Both the position numbers and the translations under genes were made by a program. Shown here one piece after another: positions 26,049 through 35,767 of a stretch of DNA of 64,000 nucleotides (its first letter is position 1; every line of letters starts with the position of its first letter). The notes beneath the pieces are model-generated. The model saw only the letters and a list, made by a program, of their open reading frames with translations. It ran no database searches and was not told the origin of the DNA. Origin of the DNA: Flavobacterium sp. UBA7680 (GTDB lineage: Bacteria > Bacteroidota > Bacteroidia > Flavobacteriales > Flavobacteriaceae); the NCBI RefSeq assembly GCF_002482975.1, contig NZ_DLHA01000058.1, positions 190,137 through 254,136 on the forward strand, in the 5' to 3' direction.

Positions 26049-27047
26049 TTATTTTTTAGGAGCGCAAACCATTCGTTTTAGCATTGCCCATTGTTTTAAA
26101 GCATCACGAGCTTCAACAGCCGGATAACCTAACATTGTTTTTCCTGCAGGAACGTCTCCGGTAACACCAGATCCGGCACCAATTACAGCTCCGTCACCAA
26201 TAGTAGTATGATCTTTTATAGAAGCACTTCCGCCAATAATAACACCATTTCCTAAAGTTACAGAACCTGCTAAACCACTGTTTCCAGCCATAATACAGAA
26301 TCGGCCTAATTTACTGTTATGTCCAATTTGAACTAAATTATCAATTTTACAGCCATCTCCAAGAATGGTCGAACTGAATTTTCCGCGGTCAACGCAAGAA
26401 TTTGCTCCAATTTCAACACCGTTTCCAATGATTACATTTCCAATTTGTGGAATTTTCACTAGGCCTTTTTCCGAACAAGGGCGAAATCCAAAACCATCTG
26501 CACCAATTGTTGCATTTGGATGAATAATACAATCACTCCCGATATGACAACGCTCACGAACAACTGTTCCAGACCAAATAATGGTATTTTTTCCAATTGT
26601 ACATTCATCCAAAATAGTAACATTTGGATAAATTACTGCATTAGCACCAATTTCAACTTTAGGTCCAATATAACAGCCAGCACCAATTTTAGCACCTTCG
26701 CCAATAATTGCTGTTTCGTCTATAGTTGCTGTTTTGTGAATGTTATTATGAAATATTGGAGTAGGCGGAGCAAAAAGTGCCAAAATTTGCGACATAGCTA
26801 AATCAGCATTTTTTACTTTAATAAAAGCGCGATTTTCTCCAGGTTCAATAGAAATGTCTTCGTTTACGACAGCAATTGAAGCATTTGAGGTCGACCAGTA
26901 CTTTTCATATTTTTTATTTCCTATAAAAGAAATTTCTGAAGTTGTAGCTTTTTCTAATTGCTCTGTTGCGGTAATGCTCTGTGAAGTAGTGCCGTAAATT
27001 ACACCATTAATTACTTCATTAATTTCTTGGATTGAATAGGATTTCAT
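26049..27047 (-). CDS. lpxD: UDP-3-O-acylglucosamine N-acyltransferase LpxD
   Basis: 332 residues from the ATG at 27047 (the TTG two codons upstream is less likely). The N-terminal uridine-binding domain (1-100) leads into a left-handed beta helix of hexapeptide repeats ('IGEGAKIGAGCYIGPKVEIG' onward). 'GHNSKLGRFCIMAGNSGLAG' contains the catalytic His region. It adds the second (N-linked) hydroxyacyl chain in lipid A synthesis. It stands apart from other lpx genes here. The 330-bp gap upstream (27048-27377) is A+T-rich; apart from the msrB terminator at its far end I see nothing there. Confidence 0.92.
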   Translation of the reverse strand: MKSYSIQEINEVINGVIYGTTSQSITATEQLEKATTSEISFIGNKKYEKYWSTSNASIAVVNEDISIEPGENRAFIKVKNADLAMSQILALFAPPTPIFHNNIHKTATIDETAIIGEGAKIGAGCYIGPKVEIGANAVIYPNVTILDECTIGKNTIIWSGTVVRERCHIGSDCIIHPNATIGADGFGFRPCSEKGLVKIPQIGNVIIGNGVEIGANSCVDRGKFSSTILGDGCKIDNLVQIGHNSKLGRFCIMAGNSGLAGSVTLGNGVIIGGSASIKDHTTIGDGAVIGAGSGVTGDVPAGKTMLGYPAVEARDALKQWAMLKRMVCAPKK

Positions 27048-27339
27048 TGACAAATTTTATTCGACTTAGGGTTAATTTTCGTCAAATAAAATAAAATAGA
27101 TTTTAATTACCTAATAAAATTTTTATGTTTCTTAATAATTATTTAAAATAGAAGTCTAAATATTACAAAATTAACATTTTAACTATTAATTTTTTGAAGG
27201 TTTTTTAATGTCTGGGTTTGTAGACGCTGAATTTTTAGATGAATAATCTTAGTTTTTTAAAATAAAAAATAAATTATTTAATTGGTAAGTAGCAGCTTAC
27301 ATTTCTTTTGTTAATTGTTTCTCTTTGTGGGTATTAAAA

Positions 27340-27373
27340 AAAAAGCGATTCACTTTAAAAGGAATCGCTTTTT
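27340..27373 (-). terminator. Terminator after msrB
   Basis: Stem AAAAAGCGATTC / GAATCGCTTTTT with about a 10-base loop; a T run on the minus strand. Confidence 0.85.
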
Positions 27374-27377
27374 GAAT

Positions 27378-27824
27378 TTATTCTTTAATTTTCGACAGAG
27401 AAACTGCGTTAATGCAATATCGTAAACCGCTTGGTTCTGGTCCGTCTGGGAAAACGTGTCCTAAATGCGCATCGCACACATTGCAGACAACTTCAACACG
27501 AATCATTCCGTATGATTTGTCGGCATTATAACCAATCGCATTTTCTTTAATTGGCTGTGTAAAAGATGGCCAGCCCGTTCCTGACTCAAACTTTTCGCTT
27601 GCATCAAAAAGAACTGTTCCGCAGCATTTGCACTCATAAATTCCGGGATCAAATAAACTGCATAATTCAGAACTAAAAGATCTTTCAGTTCCTTTTAAAC
27701 GTGTTACCTGATATTCTTCCGGAGATAAAAGCTGTTTCCATTCTTCTTCCGTTTTCTCCACTCTTTTTTCTGGAGCCGGATTTCCTTTATTTGTAAAATG
27801 AATTACATCTGCCCATTTTATCAT
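27378..27824 (-). CDS. msrB: Peptide-methionine (R)-S-oxide reductase
   Basis: 148 residues. Zinc-site cysteines come as two pairs, Cys65/Cys68 and Cys114/Cys117. The catalytic Cys137 is in GLRYCINA. 'SGTGWPSF' (81-88) is the substrate pocket. It reduces the R-epimer of methionine sulfoxide in proteins. No signal peptide, so cytosolic. Transcribed alone, ending at a strong hairpin. Confidence 0.95.
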   Translation of the reverse strand: MIKWADVIHFTNKGNPAPEKRVEKTEEEWKQLLSPEEYQVTRLKGTERSFSSELCSLFDPGIYECKCCGTVLFDASEKFESGTGWPSFTQPIKENAIGYNADKSYGMIRVEVVCNVCDAHLGHVFPDGPEPSGLRYCINAVSLSKIKE

Positions 27825-27830
27825 AACTTT

Positions 27831-27910
27831 TTTAGTTTTAAAGTTTAAAGTTTAAAGTTTCAGGTTTCAAGTTTACTGTGACTGCAAACTGCAACTGAAT
27901 ACTATAAATC
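27831..27910. repeat. Low-complexity AAGTTTCAAGTTT tract
   Basis: Short imperfect repeats of AGTTTAAAGTTT and CAGGTTTCAAGTTT, then an ACTGCAAACTGCAACTGAA tract. Similar material lies at 37751-37840. Confidence 0.5.
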
Positions 27911-27923
27911 TGAACACTGAATA

Positions 27924-29022
27924 CTATTCTTCCTCCTTTTGTCCCATCATCATTAAAAATGCTTTTAGGAAAGGGTCGATATTACCATTCATTACGCCAT
28001 CGACATCGCTGGTTTCGTAACCTGTACGAACATCTTTTACTAATTTATAAGGCTGCATTACGTAATTACGAATCTGCGAACCCCATTCGATTTTCATTTT
28101 TCCGGCTTCAATATCAGCACGCTGCGCTTGTTGTTTCTTTAACTCAATTTCATACAATTGAGAACGAAGCATTTGCATAGCACGCTGTCTGTTATCTTGT
28201 TGCGATCTTGTTTCAGAACACTGAATCTGGATTCCGGTTGGTTTGTGAACTAACTGAACTTTTGTTTCAACCTTATTTACGTTCTGTCCTCCGGCACCAC
28301 TTGAGCGCGATGTTGTAATTTCGATATCGGCAGGATTAATGTCAATTTCGATACTATCATCAACAAGCGGATAAACATACACAGATACGAACGAAGTATG
28401 ACGTTTAGCATTACTATCAAAAGGAGAGATTCTAACCAAACGGTGAACTCCATTTTCTCCTTTTAAATATCCAAAAGAATAATCGCCTTCGAATTCTAAA
28501 GTTACGGTTTTAATACCAGCAACCTCACCTTCCTGAAAGTTAAGTTCTTTTATTTTATAGCCATAACTTTCGCCCCACATCATGTACATACGCATCAGCA
28601 TTCCTGCCCAGTCGCAGCTTTCAGTTCCGCCGGCACCGGCAGTGATCTGCACAACAGCGCTTAAACTGTCGCCCTCGTCAGAAAGCATGTTTTTGAATTC
28701 GATGTTTTCTATATGACTTTGCGTCGTATCATATTGTTCTTCTAATTCATCTGCAGAAAGTTCCCCTTCTTTATAAAAATCATAAGCCAGCTGTAGTTCA
28801 TCTGTAAGCGTTACAGCTTTGTCATAATCCTCAATCCATTTTTTCTTGTTTCGAAGATTTTTTACAATGTTTTCTGCTTCTTTGGCATTATTCCAAAAAT
28901 CAGGCGCAAAAGTTTTTTCTTCTTCGTTTGCAATTTCGATTAGCTTGGCATCAACGTCAAAGATACCTCCTCAACGCACCAAGGCGCTCCACAATACCTT
29001 TTACTTGTTCGGCTGTTGTCAT
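27924..29022 (-). CDS. prfB: Peptide chain release factor 2, programmed +1 frameshift
   Basis: RF2, 365 residues, made from two frames. Frame one starts at the ATG at 29022 and runs 21 codons to TAT CTT, then meets TGA at 28959-28957. A +1 slip at CTT-T continues as GAC GTT GAT and joins the 344-codon body. AGGAGG at 28971-28966 just before the slip site is the internal Shine-Dalgarno-like stimulator, as in E. coli prfB. SPF (about residues 199-201) recognises UGA/UAA stops and GGQ (about 244-246) triggers peptide release. The slip is autoregulatory: RF2 ends its own synthesis when abundant. A naive gene call would start too late, near 28688. Confidence 0.96.
28957..28971 (-). promoter_or_regulatory. 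prfB recoding site
   Basis: On the minus strand AGG AGG TAT CTT TGA: SD-like AGGAGG (28971-28966), slippery CTT (28962-28960) and in-frame stop TGA (28959-28957), followed by C. Nearly the E. coli sequence. Confidence 0.95.
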
Positions 29023-29332
29023 AAATTAATAAGTAGTTTTATTTGTTTTTGCAGATTTTACGTTAGTTTATTCAAAAAACTAATGCGTAATTTCGTTATA
29101 CAAAAATAAGATTTAGTTTTTAGAATACAGCATTAAATTATGGTACAAAATAAGATAAACTCTAAAAGTCCTTTTTAAGGAGATAGAATTGTTTTAGAAA
29201 CTAGAAATCAAATTTTGAAATTATTAATGCTAGTTTTATATATTTTTTATAAATATTACGTTAATTTGGTTCTAAGTAATTCACAAGTTAAAATTTATCA
29301 AAACTTGGGATTAATAACAAACAGTAATACGT

Positions 29333-29340
29333 AATTTTGC
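29333..29340 (+). promoter_or_regulatory. -7 promoter element of threonine aldolase gene
   Basis: TAATTTTG, a perfect TAnnTTTG, 25 bp before the ATG. It is the only clear element in the 343-bp gap between prfB and this gene. Confidence 0.65.
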
Positions 29341-29365
29341 TGTCCAAAATAGATATAGTTTTTAT

Positions 29366-30385
29366 ATGGAAATAAATTTAATTAGCGATACCATTACCAA
29401 GCCTTCTTATGAGATGCTGCAGTATATGTTTAACGCTCAGGTTGGCGACGACGTATACAAACAAGATCCTACGGTTATCGAATTAGAGACAAGAATAGCC
29501 GAATTTTTTGGTATGGAAGCTGGACTTTTTTTTCCGTCGGGAACTATGGCGAATCAAACCGCAATTAAACTGCATACACAACCCGGAGAACAATTAATTG
29601 CCGATAAATATGCTCACGTTTATAATTATGAAGGCGGCGGAGTTTCTTTCAATAGCGGAGTTTCCTGCTGTTTGTTAGATGGAGACCGCGGAATGATAAA
29701 TGCCGCACAAGTAGCAGCCGCAATTAATGATCCCGAATTTTATCATAGCCCGTTAACGAGTTTAGTTTGTGTTGAAAACACAACTAATAAAGGCGGAGGA
29801 GCTTGTTATGAATTAGAAGATTTAAGAGAAATAAAAAAAGTCTGCGATGCTAATAATTTGAAATTCCATTTAGATGGAGCCAGAATTTGGAATGCATTAG
29901 TTGCCAAAAGACAAAACCCAAAAGAATTTGGAGCTATTTTCGACACTATTTCTGTTTGTTTATCAAAAGGTTTAGGCGCACCAATTGGCTCGGTTTTATT
30001 AGGAACCAAAGCAGATATTCACCGAGCATTAAGAATCAGAAAAATATTAGGCGGAGGAATGCGTCAGGTTGGTTATTTAGCCGCAGCGGGATTATATGCA
30101 TTGGCAAATAATATAGAACGTTTAGCAGAAGATCATCGCAGAGCAAAAGAAATAGGAGCAATATTAAGCACAAAATCCTGGATTGCATCTGTAGAACCAG
30201 TAGAAACAAATATTTTGATTTTTTCATTAGCCGAAGGTTACAGCGACCAGCTTTTAATCGAAAAATTAAAACAGAAAAATATTTTAATAAGTTCCTTAGG
30301 ACACAACAAACTAAGAATCGTTACCCATTTAGATTATAAGGAAGTAATGCATACGTATGTTTTGGAGATGTTTTCGAAGATTTAG
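29366..30385 (+). CDS. Low-specificity L-threonine aldolase
   Basis: 339 residues, fold-type I PLP enzyme. 'SDTITKPSYEM' near the start, HLDGAR at 168-173 and the PLP lysine Lys201 in 'CLSKGLGAPIGS' are the threonine aldolase signatures. It cleaves threonine or allo-threonine to glycine and acetaldehyde. A perfect -7 box precedes it and a 14-bp stem terminator follows. Confidence 0.93.
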   Translation: MEINLISDTITKPSYEMLQYMFNAQVGDDVYKQDPTVIELETRIAEFFGMEAGLFFPSGTMANQTAIKLHTQPGEQLIADKYAHVYNYEGGGVSFNSGVSCCLLDGDRGMINAAQVAAAINDPEFYHSPLTSLVCVENTTNKGGGACYELEDLREIKKVCDANNLKFHLDGARIWNALVAKRQNPKEFGAIFDTISVCLSKGLGAPIGSVLLGTKADIHRALRIRKILGGGMRQVGYLAAAGLYALANNIERLAEDHRRAKEIGAILSTKSWIASVEPVETNILIFSLAEGYSDQLLIEKLKQKNILISSLGHNKLRIVTHLDYKEVMHTYVLEMFSKI

Positions 30386-30430
30386 GAAAGAGGTTCAAAG
30401 TTGCAAAGAGACAAAGGGACAAAGGTTAAA

Positions 30431-30467
30431 AAAAGACGCACTATAAAAATAGTGCGTCTTTTTTTTT
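30431..30467. terminator. Bidirectional terminator
   Basis: A perfect 14-bp stem (30431-30444 with 30449-30462), AAAA loop, A and T runs on both sides. It serves the threonine aldolase and EbfC genes. Outside it, AAAGTTGCAAAGAGACAAAG (30399-30418) and CTTTGTCCCTTTGCAAC (30486-30502) form a wider imperfect inverted repeat. Confidence 0.85.
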
Positions 30468-30520
30468 GGGTTACAATAAGAAAAACCTTTGTCCCTTTGC
30501 AACTCTGAACCTTTGTCACT

Positions 30521-30841
30521 TTACTTAAACAAATTATCCATCCCAGGAATCATCGGCATATCCATTTTTGCGACAGCGTCAAGTTCACTTTCGTTTACAC
30601 TTGTAGCTCTTTCGATAGCTTTATTTAGCGTTACAATTAAATAATCTTCCAGTTGTTCTTTATCTTCTAAAAGAGAATCATCAACAGAGATTGACTTTAT
30701 TTTTCTATTCGCAGTAATTGTAATTTTTAATAATCCGTCAGCGCTTTGTTCGTCAATTAAAACAGTATCAAGGCGTTTCTTTGTATCTTCAATTTTTTGC
30801 TGGGTTTCTTTAAGTTTACCCATCATTCCCATTAAATCCAT
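30521..30841 (-). CDS. YbaB/EbfC nucleoid-associated protein
   Basis: 106 residues, the typical size. It begins 'MDLMGMMGKLKETQQKIEDTKKRLD' with the family's amphipathic helix; a beta hairpin 'LLKITITANRKIKSISVDDSLL' and a final helix follow. Homologues are dimers that bind DNA non-specifically. The gene diverges from the prolyl oligopeptidase gene. In many bacteria ybaB sits with recR/dnaX, but not here. Confidence 0.9.
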   Translation of the reverse strand: MDLMGMMGKLKETQQKIEDTKKRLDTVLIDEQSADGLLKITITANRKIKSISVDDSLLEDKEQLEDYLIVTLNKAIERATSVNESELDAVAKMDMPMIPGMDNLFK

Positions 30842-30910
30842 TTTTTGTTGATTTTTAAATTATTTCATACAAAATTAGTATATTGCTGTATTAAATCAAT
30901 AGAATATTTT

Positions 30911-33046
30911 ATGAAAAAATTAATTTTGTTCTGTTGCGTTTGTACTACTTTTGCTCCTTCGTATTTAAAAACAAATGCTCAATCAATGCAAGAAAATATA
31001 CAGGCTCCAAAGGCCAAGGAAATTCCAAAAACACTAAAAAAACATAAAGAAACCCGAATCGATAATTATTTTTGGCTGAATGACAGAGAAAATCCGGAAG
31101 TTATCGATTACCTGAATAAAGAAAACGAATATTACCAGCAAATGACCTCTCATACTAAAGGTTTTCAGGAATCTTTATATGAAGAAATGAAAGGAAGAAT
31201 TAAAGAAGATGATTCATCTGTTCCTTATTTCTACAACGGATATTTTTATATTACCCGTTTTGAAACAGGAAAGGATTACCCAATTTTCGCCAGAAAAAAA
31301 GGAAGCCTTTCGGCAGAAGAAGAAATTCTGTTCAATTGTAATGAAATGGCAGTAGGTCACGCTTATTTTAAATTAGGAGGTTTAAGTATAAGTCCTGATA
31401 ATAAATTTGCAAGCTTTGGGACTGATATCGTGGGTAGAAGAATTTATACCATCCAAATCAAAAATCTTGAAACAGGAGAAATCCTATCAGATAAAATCGA
31501 AAATGCAACAGGCGCATCTGTTTGGGCAAATGATAATAAAACCATTTTTTATACCAAACAAGACGAAGTTACTTTAAGATCTGATAAGATTTTCAGACAT
31601 AAATTAAATACAGATTCTAAAAAAGATGTTTTAGTTTATGATGAAACAGATGATACTTTTAATGTTTCCATTAGTAAAGAAAAATCTAAAAAATATATCG
31701 TAATCAGCTCTGGAAGTACTTTAACGACTGAATATAGAATCCTGAAGTCAGATAATCCGGATGGAGAATTTGAAGTATTTCAGCCTCGTGTCCGCGGTTT
31801 AGAATACAGTATTTCTCATTATGAAGATTCATTTTATATCTTAACAAATAAAGATAAAGCAACTAATTTCAAGCTGATGAAAACGCCTGAAAATAAAACA
31901 GGCAAAAAAAATTGGGTTGATGTGATTCCGCACAGAGAAGATGTTTTATTAGAAGACATTGAGATCTTTAAAAACTATTTAGTTGTCGAAGAACGCTCGA
32001 ATGGTTTAAATCATATCCGAATTATGCCATGGAACGGTGAACCAGATTATTATCTGCCTTTTGGAAGCGAAACTTACAATGCTTTTACAACAACAAACAT
32101 TGATTTTGATACCGATATTCTGCGTTACAGCTATCAATCGCTTGCCACGCCTTCATCTGTAATTGATTTTAATATGAAAACTAAAACCAAAGAAATTCTA
32201 AAAGAACAACAGGTTTTAGGCGGGAAATTTGACAAAGAAAATTATGTCGAAGAACGCGTTTGGGCAACAGCAAGAGATGGTGTAAAAGTGCCAATTTCGA
32301 TGATTTATAAAAAAGGATTGAATAAAAATGGTAAAAACCCGTTATTGCTGTATGCGTACGGTTCATACGGAATTACGATGGATACTTATTTTTCTTCAAC
32401 AAGACTTTCATTATTAGATCGCGGTTTTGTTTATGCAATTGCGCACATTAGAGGAGGAGAAGATTTAGGAAGACAATGGTATGAAGACGGAAAACTGTTA
32501 AAAAAGAAAAATACCTTTACAGATTTCATTGATTGCTCTAAATTTGTAATAGACGAGAAATATACGTCGCCAGAACATCTTTATGCTGAAGGTGGATCTG
32601 CAGGAGGACTTTTAATGGGTGTAATTGTAAATGAAGCACCAGAGTTATATAACGGAGTTATTGCGCAGGTACCTTTTGTAGATGTTATTACAACAATGCT
32701 GGACGACAGCATTCCGCTTACAACAGGAGAATATGACGAATGGGGAAACCCAAAAAATAAAAAGTATTACGATTATATGTTGTCGTATTCACCTTATGAC
32801 AATGTAAAAGCACAAAAATATCCTAATATGTATGTATCGACAGGATTGCATGATTCTCAGGTACAGTATTGGGAGCCAGCAAAATGGGTGGCTAAATTAA
32901 GAGTTTTAAAAACAAATGATAATCAATTGTTTTTAGATACTAATATGGACGCGGGACATGGCGGGGCTTCAGGACGTTTTGAGGCTTTAAAAGACTTAGC
33001 AAAAGAATTTACTTTTTTATTAGATTTAGAAAAAATTAAAAGCTAA
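30911..33046 (+). CDS. Prolyl oligopeptidase family (S9A) serine peptidase, secreted
   Basis: 711 residues from the ATG at 30911; the in-frame TTG 22 codons upstream would bury the signal peptide. The signal ('MKKLILFCCVCTTFAPSYL', cleavage around NAQS) sends it to the periplasm. Residues about 40-430 are the seven-bladed propeller. The alpha/beta hydrolase domain holds the triad Ser563 (GGSAGG), Asp648 and His683. It cleaves short peptides after proline. It is followed 70 bp later by a cysteine synthase gene with its own -7 box. Confidence 0.94.
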   Translation: MKKLILFCCVCTTFAPSYLKTNAQSMQENIQAPKAKEIPKTLKKHKETRIDNYFWLNDRENPEVIDYLNKENEYYQQMTSHTKGFQESLYEEMKGRIKEDDSSVPYFYNGYFYITRFETGKDYPIFARKKGSLSAEEEILFNCNEMAVGHAYFKLGGLSISPDNKFASFGTDIVGRRIYTIQIKNLETGEILSDKIENATGASVWANDNKTIFYTKQDEVTLRSDKIFRHKLNTDSKKDVLVYDETDDTFNVSISKEKSKKYIVISSGSTLTTEYRILKSDNPDGEFEVFQPRVRGLEYSISHYEDSFYILTNKDKATNFKLMKTPENKTGKKNWVDVIPHREDVLLEDIEIFKNYLVVEERSNGLNHIRIMPWNGEPDYYLPFGSETYNAFTTTNIDFDTDILRYSYQSLATPSSVIDFNMKTKTKEILKEQQVLGGKFDKENYVEERVWATARDGVKVPISMIYKKGLNKNGKNPLLLYAYGSYGITMDTYFSSTRLSLLDRGFVYAIAHIRGGEDLGRQWYEDGKLLKKKNTFTDFIDCSKFVIDEKYTSPEHLYAEGGSAGGLLMGVIVNEAPELYNGVIAQVPFVDVITTMLDDSIPLTTGEYDEWGNPKNKKYYDYMLSYSPYDNVKAQKYPNMYVSTGLHDSQVQYWEPAKWVAKLRVLKTNDNQLFLDTNMDAGHGGASGRFEALKDLAKEFTFLLDLEKIKS

Positions 33047-33061
33047 TTAGATTTTTTTTGT

Positions 33062-33069
33062 TAAATTTG
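33062..33069 (+). promoter_or_regulatory. -7 promoter element of cysteine synthase gene
   Basis: TAAATTTG fits TAnnTTTG and is followed by C, 47 bp before the start. Confidence 0.5.
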
Positions 33070-33116
33070 CAACCTATCAAGGTGCGTAAAAAACACTTTC
33101 GATTAACTATTTTTTT

Positions 33117-34157
33117 ATGAAAGAAGAAATAAACGCTTATAATAATGTTTTAGAATTAATAGGTAATACCCCGCTTATTAAACTAAATAAAATCACCGAA
33201 GAGTTAGAAGGAAATTTCTACGCAAAGGTAGAAGCTTTTAACCCGGGTCATTCCTCAAAAGATAGAATAGCGTTATATATTATTGAAGAAGCTGAAAGAA
33301 AAGGAATATTATCACCAGGCGACACCATTATAGAAACTACATCAGGTAATACAGGTTTTAGTTTAGCCATGGTAAGCATTATAAAAGGTTATAATTGTAT
33401 TTTGGCCGTGAGTTCAAAATCATCCAAAGATAAAATTGACATGTTGAGAAGCTTAGGCGCAAAAGTTTATGTCTGTCCGGCTCACGTATCTGCAGATGAT
33501 GAAAGATCATACTACAATGTAGCAAAACGATTACACGAAGAAACTAAGGGTTCAGTTTATATTAATCAATATTTCAATCAATTAAATATTGATGCCCATT
33601 ACAACACTACAGGTCCCGAAATTTGGGAACAAACAAAAGGACAAATCACACATCTTGTTGCTTGCAGCGGAACCGGAGGAACAATTTCCGGAACAGCAAA
33701 ATTCTTAAAAGAGCAAAATCCGAATATTAGAATCTTAGGAGTAGATGCTTTTGGATCAGTATTGAAAAAATACCACGAAACAAGAGAATTTGATAATAAA
33801 GAAATTTACCCATATCGTATTGAAGGTTTAGGTAAAAACTTAATTCCTTCGGCAACAGATTTTGATATCATCGATAAATTTATGAAAGTTACCGATGAAG
33901 AAAGTGCCCATTCAGCAAGAGAAATCACGCGTAAAGAAGGTTTATTTGTAGGATATACATCTGGAGCAGTAATGCAGGCAATTAAGCAATATGCAGAAGA
34001 AGGTGAGTTTACAAAAGACAGCAACATTATTGCAATCTTCCCTGATCACGGTTCACGCTATATGAGTAAAGTATTCAGCGATGACTGGATGAACGAACAA
34101 GGATTCTTTGACAGCGTTAATGAAGAAGAAACACAAAAAATTGAATTCGTAAAATAG
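33117..34157 (+). CDS. PLP-dependent cysteine synthase family protein
   Basis: 346 residues. 'LIGNTPLIKLNKI' (14-26), PLP lysine Lys48 in 'GHSSKDRIA' and the phosphate/substrate loop TSGNTG (75-80) mark the OASS/CBS family; 'SGTGGTISG' is the PLP-phosphate loop. It is about 30 residues longer than CysK, and closer to the cystathionine beta-synthase core, so whether it uses O-acetylserine plus sulfide or homocysteine is open. A strong terminator follows. Confidence 0.88.
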   Translation: MKEEINAYNNVLELIGNTPLIKLNKITEELEGNFYAKVEAFNPGHSSKDRIALYIIEEAERKGILSPGDTIIETTSGNTGFSLAMVSIIKGYNCILAVSSKSSKDKIDMLRSLGAKVYVCPAHVSADDERSYYNVAKRLHEETKGSVYINQYFNQLNIDAHYNTTGPEIWEQTKGQITHLVACSGTGGTISGTAKFLKEQNPNIRILGVDAFGSVLKKYHETREFDNKEIYPYRIEGLGKNLIPSATDFDIIDKFMKVTDEESAHSAREITRKEGLFVGYTSGAVMQAIKQYAEEGEFTKDSNIIAIFPDHGSRYMSKVFSDDWMNEQGFFDSVNEEETQKIEFVK

Positions 34158-34180
34158 ATCACTATTTTTCTAAAAATATT

Positions 34181-34213
34181 AAACTCCATTCGTTTTGCGA
34201 ATGGAGTTTTTTT
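34181..34213 (+). terminator. Terminator after cysteine synthase gene
   Basis: Stem AAACTCCATTCG / CGAATGGAGTTT, then a T run. The rest of the 385-bp gap (34214-34542) is A+T-rich; parts resemble the upstream region of the second LamG gene. Confidence 0.88.
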
Positions 34214-34542
34214 ATGCTGGTTTTTAAGTGATTAAGAAATTTGATAAAAGAGCTGCTAATATTTTAAAAGTTTAAATTTTATAAATGTTAATTATTTTGT
34301 TTTGATTGAGGAAACCGTATTTATACGTAAGATATTTTAATTGAAATTGAGGTTAATTTATAATTTTAAGAATTACTTCAATAGTATAATTAAAACTAAT
34401 TTTGTCGATGAAATCATCAATTTTGGTTATTTTAACGATTATTTAGGTAGGTTAACGAAAAAATTTTCGACGAAAAGCATAATAGTATAGTTTAGCTGTG
34501 TATAAATGACACACTTTATTTATAACCCTAAATTCTGCTATT

Positions 34543-35448
34543 ATGAAAAAATTTCTACTCTCAGTAATGTTTGTAAGTTATTTGAATGCGACTGCTCAAA
34601 ATCCAATTCAGGAGTTTAACTTCAATGGGACTTTAAATAATGAATCTAACACAATTTCTTTTATGGGTACAAATGAGTTTGTTGCCGACAGATCAGGAAT
34701 TGCCGGAAATGCTCAAAGATTAAACAATAAAGCACTGGAAGCCGTGGTAGACGATCTGCCGCAAGGCAATAAAGCGAGAACGGTTAGTATTTGGGTTAAA
34801 TTTAATGATATAGCATCGGCAAATTATATCTGGGGTTATGGTTCAGCTTACAATGCTCAGTATTTTGGTTTACTGCAGCAGTCTACAGTTTCTTCTAATT
34901 CAGATTTAAGTTTAGCGGGCTGGGGTGCAGCAAATGATGTAATTGTTTCAACTCCATTAGCAAAAGGCGTTTGGTATCAATATACCGTAACATTTGACGG
35001 AACAGTTTCTAAAATGTACCGCAATGGAGAGTTGTTAAAATTCATAAACGGTTTAAAACGCTCTACAAAAGGAACTATTTTTAGATTAGGCGAAATAAAC
35101 ACATCGGTTGGTATAAATGCAGATGTAGACGATTTAAAGATCTATGATGTGGCTTTGACAGATGAACAGGTAGCAGAGTCTTATAATAGTTCTAAACCTC
35201 TAATAGTAGCTGCAGAAGTTGCAACAGCTCCTAAAACAAAAGGCACTGTAAAGTCTAAAACAACAAAAACTACCTCAAGTAATATTATTGTGAGTAAAGA
35301 TGTAAATGTGGGAGGTAAAAATATTGAAGTGTATTCGCAGGGACAAAAAGTAGTAGGGAATAGTTCAATGACTATAAATGATCTTCCTGAAGGAACCTAT
35401 TTATTAAAGATTTCAAATGCTCCGGCAAAAAAAATAACATCAAAATAA
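34543..35448 (+). CDS. Secreted LamG-like protein, paralogue A
   Basis: 301 residues. Signal peptide ('MKKFLLSVMFVSYLNATAQ', cut around 19), a concanavalin/LamG-type domain (about 22-215; 'FNFNGTLNNESNTISF', 'TVSIWVKFND', 'NADVDDLKIYDVALTDEQV'), a Lys/Thr-rich linker (about 225-250) and a C-terminal module 'IEVYSQGQKVVG...LPEGTYLLKI' resembling the type IX secretion sorting domain. The domain type is known to bind sugars or other ligands; the target is unknown. It is a tandem paralogue of the next gene. Confidence 0.85.
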   Translation: MKKFLLSVMFVSYLNATAQNPIQEFNFNGTLNNESNTISFMGTNEFVADRSGIAGNAQRLNNKALEAVVDDLPQGNKARTVSIWVKFNDIASANYIWGYGSAYNAQYFGLLQQSTVSSNSDLSLAGWGAANDVIVSTPLAKGVWYQYTVTFDGTVSKMYRNGELLKFINGLKRSTKGTIFRLGEINTSVGINADVDDLKIYDVALTDEQVAESYNSSKPLIVAAEVATAPKTKGTVKSKTTKTTSSNIIVSKDVNVGGKNIEVYSQGQKVVGNSSMTINDLPEGTYLLKISNAPAKKITSK

Positions 35449-35529
35449 GGCCATCAATTAATTTTTTAAATAGTTAGTTAGTTTTTAAATATTGTTTAGT
35501 AGCAATTAGATTTTTTGGAATTAGGAAAC

Positions 35530-35558
35530 AGCCTTTTGGATTCAGAAGGCTTTTTTTT
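35530..35558 (+). terminator. Terminator after LamG paralogue A
   Basis: Stem GCCTT / AAGGC with an inner extension, followed by eight T. Nothing else but A+T-rich DNA is seen in the 319-bp gap to paralogue B. Confidence 0.8.
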
Positions 35559-35767
35559 AGCCCTTTACAACTATAATTTTTTATATTTTGTGAGAATTCT
35601 GTATTTGTATGTAGGATTTGTTTGTTTATGCTGAATTAAAATTATAGTTTTAACAAAATTTGTACATAAAATATTTAAAAATTTGTAATTGTAAAATTTG
35701 AATGATCAAATTTGCTGTCAAATAAGTTATATAAAAAGATATCATCCAGTAAAAAATCTATATCCCT

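Noticed and set aside
26520..26801. Plus-strand ORF rich in Asn, Thr and Ser inside lpxD
   Set aside because: It is the antisense shadow of the hexapeptide repeats of LpxD and has no promoter.
30845..30910. N-terminal extension of the prolyl oligopeptidase
   Set aside because: It starts from TTG and would hide a clear signal peptide beginning at 30911.
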